A stretch of 64,000 bases of DNA from Scedosporium boydii (taxonomy: Eukaryota > Ascomycota > Sordariomycetes > Microascales > Microascaceae), in contig NJFT01000052.1 in NCBI GenBank assembly GCA_002221725.1, forward strand, positions 62,001-126,000, given 5' to 3'. Below, one piece after another: positions 56,354 through 64,000 of the stretch; position 1 is the stretch's first letter, and the number at the start of each line of letters is the position of its first letter. The position numbers and the translations under genes are program-made. The notes under the pieces are model-generated. The model made no database searches. It saw only the letters and a list, made by a program, of their open reading frames with translations, and was not told the origin of the DNA.

Positions 56354-59219
56354 GCGAAAAACGTGGGGTATTTGCCGCGGATATGGTGTCTCGGCTTTCC
56401 TCTTTCTGACAATGTCTTTATTTTTGGAGAGTCGAAATCCTCCGAAATATAGACATCATCGAGAAATAAGCCAAAGTCGGACAACCCAATATTCTCACGC
56501 CCGAGAGTGCAATAGTTCCCTTTTCTTTTTCAATACCACAGGGACGCGACGAACGTCGGCATTTCGGACTGGAGAGCCTTTTGGCTTATACGCTTACGCC
56601 TATTTCTGTTTACGATATATCATCAGGCCCGATGAGGCCAAATCAGGCTACGTAGGTGTGTGGCCGAGCCCGGTAATTCAACAGAGTCGCACAAGAGAGG
56701 TTGGGTCTCCATGGCCTGGCCCTGTTTTGTTTCTTCTCGGCGCGGCCTGCCTGCAGGGTCAACACCTTGGATATGGCCAGTCTAGAAACGACGTGCGTCG
56801 GAGCGGTGAGACGAAGAGCGTGCTAGACGTGCCTGGATGGAGTCTTGTAATTCTGCAACACCAACGACTAGGGTCCAACGCAGGGTTCTGCCGCAGAGTG
56901 GGAAACGTGCCAACTGCGCCTCTTCCAAGCAGCGTTCGGAGTGGCGGACCAGATTTCCAATCGGCCAAGCTCGATGTCAGCCTGACTGCGACGTTGTGTT
57001 TGAGGTGCCACACAATATGGGAAATATTTCGACACAAGGCAGTACTTTAATATCTTCCCTCCTCCATGTTGGACCAGGACTCCTTTCCATCGCCGCCTTC
57101 CTGCTCGTGCTAAATATGCTTCACTACAGCCTTCAACCTCCGCCTGATTAGGCGTTCGCCTAGCCAGCAAAAAAACTCCGACACCGTTCCTTAAAATGAT
57201 CCACTAAGATCGACGCGAATATCAAAGGGAATCTCTCGACTAATCATAGCGGATCTCACCTTCAACACACGGAAAAGAGAGCGTGGCAGGCGATCACAAA
57301 GGGCTTTTGGGAACATTGGGGCCGCACCACCAGCCGTGTCTGCTATAGCCCTAGTCTGACGCACCAGCTGATGCTCAGGTGGTCCAACTCATTACTTATA
57401 TTAATCGTGATTTAACTCGATATTGTGGCGGCACGCGAGTGGTTGGCCTTCTTTCGGAGGAGGGGGGACCATGGCCCGCCAGTGACCACGACGACTTATA
57501 TCCGGGTGCGAGAGGAGTTCGGTGCTGTGCCGCGATTTACAGTGCGTCGGCCGCACTCAGGCTTATGCACACTATATATTGATGTATCCATATAATCAGT
57601 GTGTTTCTGGCTCGAGAATGCTGCATAGTTCACTCACATATACGACAAATCGGTGCCGAACCGGCGGAATCAGCCAACCATATTGGGTTTTCCTGGGGAA
57701 GTCGAACCCCTTTTTTCAGCCAGACTAGAACTGGCTGACATCATGATGATCTCCGGGGCGTGCAAGATCCCGAGGGGTCCAGGTTGGGATTTTTAGAAAT
57801 GAGCCGGAGAAGGCGGAATTGGTCCAGGGTACTGGAGTGTGTCGTGGAAAGACTTGCCTGTTTCTTTTTTTGGGTGCCCGCCTATTCCTCCTCCACGCCC
57901 GAGATGGTCCTCTACTGTCCGAAACCCTATGTCAGTGGTGTTCGTTGATGTTAGAGGATGAGAGAACACCATTTCACTTTTGTCCCCTCCCGAAGGCTGC
58001 TCAGCCACGCGGGTAAGGTGCTACTGCTGTAATGGTGGAAGGGGACTTGATCTCGATCGATGCAGGTACCAGGAGATGATGCCCCAATGGGGGTAGCATT
58101 GGAGCAGCGAAGGTAACGTTGGGTTCATTCAGAGTTCCCGAGCGTGGATGCCTTCTTGCATTTCTCAGCAAAGGGATGCTGCGGGGTGTGGGATGGAGGG
58201 GTGTGTATATGCTCAACACACGACATCCCATGAGCCCACACTCATAGATGTTAAAGATGGAGAGTCTCTTCGTTATGGAAGGAACAGTGTCGAATCTCGA
58301 AAAAAACGCGGCGGCGACCGAGTCCACCGCGACCTGAGGTCGCACGAAGGGGAATCGCGTCGAAGCCTGTTGCCAACTTTTTCCCGGCGGCGGAGAGACC
58401 AACATGCTCATTGTCCCTTCCCGAGAGCTAGAGCAATTAAACTCGGCCGTCCACTTTACCCTACAGGCAAGATAGAGTAAAAATACGAATGGTTGCTGCT
58501 ATAGTATCGCCCGTTATTGCACATCGGCTGGGACACTTTAGCCGCAGGGACGGGTCCCAATGGCCCAATCAGGGTGCATGGCGAGAACGGAGTGACGTTT
58601 TTAGGATGCTCGCTCGATATAATGGAGCTTCCTTCTTGCTCATCATCGCCGAGGCGAAAAGTTCCGTTGGTGGCTCGGCGCATGCAGTAATCATTAATCG
58701 AGCTTAGCAAACATTCAGCCTATACGCCTTTGATGGATTGGTATGGGGAAAGAGAGGAAGAGAGAATGAGAGAGAGCAATGGATCTAAGGAGTTGACCGG
58801 CCCGGAGGCCTGGTGTGTGTCTAGTGCCTGGACTCATTCAGGCTCCAGAGTGTTGGGGAGTCGTGGATACGCCGGCATCTCTGTGCCTCTGGGCCTCACT
58901 CGGCGTAATCTACGCATCCGAAGTGCATGGCGGCCCTACCGGTCCAGTCGTCGTGCGCTCTCTCTCCATCTCTGCGAGTTCGGTATATTGTGTGCAGGCT
59001 GCGGAAGGGTCGAGTGGTTCGAAAACGCACAAAAAGCGGCCTTCTCCCCCTTCTCGATGCCGATCTCATTCCTCTCTCCTCCTTTTCTTCCCCAAGTATC
59101 TCTGATACCGGTACATTCGCTTCGTCGTTCGCTTCGTTGCCAAACTTCGTTATCTGGCTGTCTGACAAAACTCATAATACTATTATTCGTTGGGTAATAT
59201 ACAACCCAAGTTTGTCGCG
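56354..59219. other. 2.9-kb spacer, no confident gene
   Basis: No ORF here has a recognisable domain. The plus-strand frame continuing to 57050 is 260 codons long but starts inside the YAE1 coding sequence and looks like a chance open frame. The last few hundred bases are pyrimidine-rich and belong to the leader of the wall-protein gene at 59220. Confidence 0.5.
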
Positions 59220-59981
59220 ATGAAGCTTCCTCTCTTCGTCCTCGGCCTCGCTGCCGTCGCTTACGCCCAGGAGGACGCCACCGCCGTCATCGGCGATGTA
59301 GCCTCCGGTGAGATCACCCCTGATGTCGCCCCCGCCGGTGGTGATGCCACCTTCGAGGTCTACGCCGGCCCCATCGGCTTCCCTCCCGGCATTGCCGCGC
59401 CGCCCGCTCCCCATCTCCCCAAGAAGGGACCTCCCGCGGGTGCCAAGCAGCCCATCCCTATCTGGCACCCTCCCCACCACGGCGTCGACATTGACGACTG
59501 CGACGACGAGGATGCCGATGACTGGCACTGGGCCTGGCGCAAGGAGAAGCCCAAGCCGGACTTCCCCCCTCACAAGTGGACCACCAGCACCGTCACGGCC
59601 ACCAAGACCAAGACGGTGATCAAGTGCGAGGACAACGTCAAGGAGTGCCCCGACCACCCCAAGACCAAGCTCACCACCACCACCGTCGAGGTCACCACCA
59701 CCATCTGCCCCGTCCCCGTCACGGAGGTGCCCCACCCCGCTCCTAAGCCCACTCACGAGAAGCCCGCTCCTCCTCCGGCTACCAAGGAGGCTCCCGGTCC
59801 GGTTCCTCCTAAGCCCACCGCCGCTGAGAAGCCCCCTGCGCCTCCCGCGGCTCCCTCTTCGGCGAGGCCCTCTGCCAACGCTAGCGGTGTCCCCACCCCG
59901 CCCGTCGTTGTCGCCGCCGCCCCCAAGAACGCTGCCGGTATTCTCGGTGCCGTTGCCGCTCTTGTTGCCGCTCTCCTTTAA
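59220..59981 (+). CDS. Proline-rich secreted wall protein, probably GPI-anchored
   Basis: Single exon of 253 aa. A signal peptide (MKLPLFVLGLAAVAYA) is followed by a Pro/Gly-rich region, an acidic His/Trp stretch (DDCDDEDADDWHWAWRK), and a Thr-rich block TTSTVTATKTKTVIKCE with Cys pairs. Next come TTTTVEVTTTICPVPVTE, a long Pro/Ala/Lys-rich spacer, and a C-terminal hydrophobic tail after small residues (NAAGILGAVAALVAALL). The Thr-rich modules with spaced Cys are common in fungal cell-wall and GPI-anchored proteins. The coding sequence is strongly biased to C-ending codons, suggesting high expression. Specific function is unknown. Confidence 0.85.
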   Translation: MKLPLFVLGLAAVAYAQEDATAVIGDVASGEITPDVAPAGGDATFEVYAGPIGFPPGIAAPPAPHLPKKGPPAGAKQPIPIWHPPHHGVDIDDCDDEDADDWHWAWRKEKPKPDFPPHKWTTSTVTATKTKTVIKCEDNVKECPDHPKTKLTTTTVEVTTTICPVPVTEVPHPAPKPTHEKPAPPPATKEAPGPVPPKPTAAEKPPAPPAAPSSARPSANASGVPTPPVVVAAAPKNAAGILGAVAALVAALL

Positions 59982-62229
59982 TTTTCTTAATCATGGAAAT
60001 TCCCCATCCCTACACTATTTCCTGTCCTTTTTGATATACAACAACCAAAATTTGGCATGATAAGCGTGGAGGGTTTCCCCACTTTCCTTTTGTCTCAATC
60101 TTTTTATTCATGGACCATGGGTGGAGGGTGAGGTTTACATATTGGGGTGAAGAAAAGAGGACGATATGGCGTTATACGCCGAATGTGTAATAGCAATTCG
60201 GAGGGAGAGAAAGGGGATTGTGTGTGAGGGTGCGGGTGTGTTAGTACCGAATACTTCATCTTCGGCCAAAGGCGGATCCCTTTTTCGGCGTCTATCCTGA
60301 GCGACGAGGACAACTTAACTTGTCTCTGTCTTCAATCGGGGATCGTGAGCCGTGGAAGGGATACCGGGGATGCCTTGTGCTAAGCGGTTTCATAGAATCT
60401 AGAGGTTTTGGGTTCTGTGGGCCGGGTTTGGTGTTATCTAGGTGGTTAGGTGATTAATTCAATCTTTTTTTTTTTGTGTCCCCATCTCTTTGACTCACAT
60501 TACTACTCGAAAAGTTGAGAAGTGCGAGTAGTGTCTTTTACTGCGGCGTTACAGAACACTCATTAGATGTTGCCGGATCGCTGAAATGTAGTCCACCATT
60601 TCCTGACATAGACCAGCACTCATAAGACGAGCGTCACAGCGGCCAGCCGATTACTGTAGTCAAAGACCAACATACATTGATGCCTTCCTCGACGGTTTGT
60701 TTCCTACTATCCGAAACAATGATCAGTGAGGTTTCCGCGGAATCTTTACTGGTGTTGTTCCGGGTATTACTATCGGCATTTCACCATGCTACGGTTACCG
60801 GAAAGAGTATCAATATGTTCTGTGTTCTCTTTCAAACCCCGATGAAGAAGGGATGTTTCGAGAGAAACACAAGTGCGAAAAACAACGCTCCAACTCCGAC
60901 GCAGGAGTACTTGGAAGCATAGACCTGACCTTGTACTACCCCGGGGAAGTGTGGACCATTTTCTTTTCTCATCACAAGAGCCACGCATAAGATTACATAT
61001 TACATATTAGGACGGCCCAACGGGATGTTGCGGTAAAAAGATGACCTTGGGAGAGGAAAAGGGAAAGGGGGAAAGGAGTACTTCGTGGGGAAGAATAGAC
61101 GTCTACGGCGAGTTGAGTACTTTCGGCGCTCACCTTACCGCGCTTGCTGCTGGATGTGCTGGATAAATTTCCCCCTACTCTCGGCTTAATGAGGTGGACA
61201 CCCTCCTTTTGGGAATAATATAGGTACCGCTATTAAGGGGAGAGGGACACGCCACAAACTCGTCTTGCAGAGGGATGGCCTTATGGTGAAGAGGGCACCG
61301 ATGGACGGATGGATGTTGTATTTCACTCTTGGCTAAGAAGTAAAAAAAAAAAAAAAAGGTCATGGTTAGGAGGGTTCCCTCGCTGACTATCTTTGGCCGT
61401 TGTTTAAGAGGATGAAGAACTGGGTTTCCAAGTGCTATTAATGCGCCATGTAATATCGTAGCGTGAATCCTTCCCGGTGGCAAGCCACTCCTCGGCCACG
61501 CAGAGGCCAGAAACCCAGTGCTCCTCATCCGGGGGACGCCGGCCTACACTGAAAGGCTTATGGTCGCACAAGCTCGTGAGGGGTGCAAAACAAAGCTTCC
61601 GCGTGGCGTGTAAAGAGGACATGTTCGGTAGTTACCTACTCAGCGTTCTCCGGACACAAACAGTAGGAATCTCGTAGTCTCGACGCGCAGTCCTCAACGC
61701 GCCCCAACCGACCCTCTTGAAGTTGTGGCCTGTTGGGTGCCGTGAGATCGTACCGGGAACCCCTTTCCTCCCCGCCGTTGGCGAACCATGGCCCACGTTC
61801 GTTCCTAGTCGAGGGCTGTTCAGAAGTGGGCTCAAGGATTTCATCCCTTCCTAGACAGCCCCCAAGGTCCGCATTTGGGGGAAATGCCCCGATAGATAAC
61901 TCTATTTCTAGTAGTCAAATCAACTCGGGTTGAAAACGTAGGGCAAGATGCGATTAGGTTCTCTGTGAGGTGCTTCTAGCCGTGATGTTAGAAGTAGGTA
62001 TGGGTCCGTTGCCAGATATTCCTCGTCTTCGTTCGCCCTCAATATATACGTATGTATATTGTCCGGCCAACAGCGGAGTCCCTGCGCCACGCCTGACAAG
62101 ATCGGAACGGCGAACGAACACAATCAGTTTCAGCTCATGGCGCCTACCCACTCCCTAAAATCTATTGGGTTCGGTTTTCGAGCGAGAGTGTTAAAAATGC
62201 CAGTTTCCTTAAAAGTGGCTTTTCTCGTG
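59982..62229. other. 2.2-kb spacer between the wall-protein gene and MCM21
   Basis: It holds the wall-protein 3' UTR and the 3' end of the minus-strand MCM21 gene. Short ORFs have no recognisable domains. A-runs and T-runs occur (60465-60475, 61341-61357). Nothing else is seen. Confidence 0.5.
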
Positions 62230-63225
62230 TTACGTCGTGGTGTCGTGTAATTCCGTATTCTCCAGCTCCTCCTGTTCCAGCTCCAACTCGCGTCGCCACT
62301 CCTTCTGTCTCAGCTGCGTAAGCTTGCCAGCAAGGTCTTCGATGCGGAGATTCTCAGTCCACAGAGCCCTCATAGACTCTCGATCTCTCCCTTCGGGGCC
62401 AAAAACGACAAGTTGCCTGACCACTCCATCGGCGTCCATAACCGCGCGACCGGTTCGGCCGTTGGCCCACTCCAGCTTAATCTGCTTCGCCTCCGGATCG
62501 ACGGCACTAACGTCGATGAGCCATTTCTCCTCGTCGTCGGTCTCCTCGTTGCCCGTGATGCCGATGTCACGGCGGAGATCTGCGATTGCGCCGACCCTGT
62601 TGTGGTATCGAACGATTTCCTTCCTCAGACACCGCGCGAAGTGCGCGAGGTCTTGCTTGACGGGTCGTTCCTGTTGGCCGGTCTTCTCGTTCTTGGGCGG
62701 CGGCGGCGGGAGATGTCTCTGCGCGAGCCCTAGCAGCGGGATGTACGGCGGCACCGTGTGTCTGTGAACCTTGAGAAAGTCCGAATCGGGTAGCCAGGGG
62801 CGGTTGAGCATGACGAAGTAGGGGTGGATAAACTGCGCCTTGGACATGACCTCGAAGCGAAGACCGAGCACCTTGCTACCGTCAACGGCATTCGGGTCGG
62901 GGTCGTTTACTTTGAAGGCCGTGACTCCGGCGCAGATGCGATAGAGACATTGCTGATCGCGGGCCTCGTGGATTTGGCAGAGCTTCTGGAGCTGCTGTTG
63001 GGCGTTGGTCTGGGAGTTGGCGCGGTCGTAGGAGTACTTGATCGAGAGGGCGTTGGCGAGCTGGACTTTGAGGAGGTACTGCAATGATTCCACTAACATG
63101 GATGATTAGTCTCTCTGAGTGCAGGACGGGGGGGGGGGGACCAACTCACCTCGCGCCTCAGCTTCCTCGATTTGTTTGTCGAGCTCATTAATCCGCGCGA
63201 CGCGTTTCTGTTCGGTGGAAGTCAT
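62230..63225 (-). CDS. MCM21: Kinetochore subunit Mcm21/CENP-O
   Basis: Two exons, 63150-63225 and 62230-63092, give 312 aa. Exon 1 is a coiled-coil start (ARINELDKQIEEAEAR). Exon 2 has the CENP-O features: FEVMSKAQFIHPYFVMLNRP, HTVPPYIPL, FARCLRKEIVRYHNRVGAI, and WANGRTGRAVMDADG near the end, matching the tandem RWD-like fold of the family. In yeast Mcm21 pairs with Ctf19 in the COMA part of the inner kinetochore. The intron has GTGAGT, a GACTAAT branch and TTAG ends; it contains a run of about 12 G on the plus strand, a place where assemblies often err, but it is outside the coding sequence. A charged coiled-coil tail follows (ELELEQEELENTEL). Confidence 0.88.
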
Positions 63226-64000
63226 CCTGCTTCCGGATGGCTCGAACAGTCAATTCTATTCGGAAGCGAAAGCTGATGTTTTCGTTAGGAGCTCAGGAGC
63301 GAAGCCCAGATCGCGTCGCGTTTGTCACTTTGTTGCTGGCAGCACGGAATCATTCTCACATGCGCGCATCTACCTTATCGATAAGATATGACATTTTGAC
63401 TTGCGTCGCTGCATTGTGCTCTGCAGGGCGATGTCCGATTACATAATCGTTTCAGCTCTGTCTGTCTTCCCCAGGTTTTTTTTTTCGCCGAACCTCGACG
63501 CGAAAAGCCGACTGCCTGGGCCCTGTTGCGCAGCGCATTGGGAATCAAGGTTTATATCTGAATCCTCGGTCAGATCTGAGTTCTTCTCGAAAGACTTGAG
63601 ATAACACTCGATGCACTCCTTGATCTGACCTCTATTTCATTTTAGTTCGATTCTTTCTCTTCAATTCCTCTTCTTGCCCGACCTTGCCATTCTTTCGTCT
63701 TTTTTTCTTGGGTTCCCAGATCGATTTCTAATCCTATACGAGGCCTTCCCTGGTTGGCTGCTTTCTCATAGACACCCTGTTGTCATTTTTGCCGCTTGGC
63801 GACTCTGTCACAGGGACACGCTCTGTGGACACGGTATCACTTCTTGCGCATTCTGGAACATTGAACCTTTCACATTCCCACATTTGTCAAATCCCAGGGT
63901 GGCGGGAACGGACAGCCAACCCACCTGGATAGCCAATCTTTTGCTCCAGATAGATGGGCCGTGGACAATTTGTCCATTGCTAGCTGTCCAATTGATCCCT
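63226..64000. other. Upstream flank of MCM21
   Basis: This 775-bp stretch contains the MCM21 promoter and, from about 63.6 kb, pyrimidine-rich plus-strand sequence that could be the leader of a gene beyond the right edge. No ORF is supported. Confidence 0.45.

Noticed and set aside
56268..57050. 260-codon plus-strand open frame
   Set aside because: It begins inside the YAE1 coding sequence in another frame, has mixed composition, no domain and no splice support; likely a chance ORF.

Overview
The window is nuclear DNA of a filamentous ascomycete (Pezizomycotina, most like a Sordariomycete). The signs are short introns with GT..AG ends and CTAAC/CTAAT-type branch sites, monocistronic genes with wide spacers, an AreA/NIT2 GATA factor with the characteristic C-terminus, a fungal NLR (phosphorylase-NACHT-ankyrin), an HNH protein of the filamentous-fungal type, and GPI-type cell-wall proteins. 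Exon structures were worked out by hand from splice signals and reading-frame continuity; every internal boundary given keeps the frame.

Layout, left to right. tRNA-Ser(CGA) (-) at 864-944. Msc7-type aldehyde dehydrogenase (+) 1301-3342, convergent with a Ded1/Vasa-type DEAD-box helicase (-) 3894-6039. IPI1 (-) 7577-8729, divergent from a roadblock/LC7 dynein light chain (+) 9154-9811. A 3.9-kb spacer and leader lead to a 1209-residue protein of unknown function (+) 13706-18561. A fungal HNH-domain gene (+) 19044-19975 carries an apparent 1-nt frameshift. A secreted CREG-like protein (-) lies at 21006-21857, followed by a 9.7-kb gene-free interval and then the nitrogen regulator AreA/NIT2 (+) 31594-34805. 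Ribosomal protein eS30 (-) 36839-37533 has tiny first exons. A Gly/Cys-rich GPI-type secreted protein (-) occupies 38126-38962, and a (TG)n microsatellite lies near 39.7 kb. The NLR (-) 41096-44404 is divergent from an unrecognised 641-residue protein with a zinc-binding-like Cys cluster (+) 45282-47438. The NDR-family kinase DBF2 (-) 48050-50177 is divergent from WBP11-like (+) 51135-52033. Then come a monocarboxylate-type MFS transporter (+) 53026-54553, YAE1 (+) 55577-56353, a proline-rich GPI-type wall protein (+) 59220-59981 and the kinetochore subunit Mcm21/CENP-O (-) 62230-63225.

Most genes are unrelated housekeeping functions (ribosome biogenesis and translation, mitosis and cytokinesis, nitrogen control), and no biosynthetic cluster is evident. 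The accessory part worth attention is 39-47.5 kb: the NLR with six near-identical ankyrin repeats, its divergent neighbour of unknown function, and the degraded-looking flank. A 9-mer TACTTCGTA (or its complement) recurs ten times, only in non-coding DNA.
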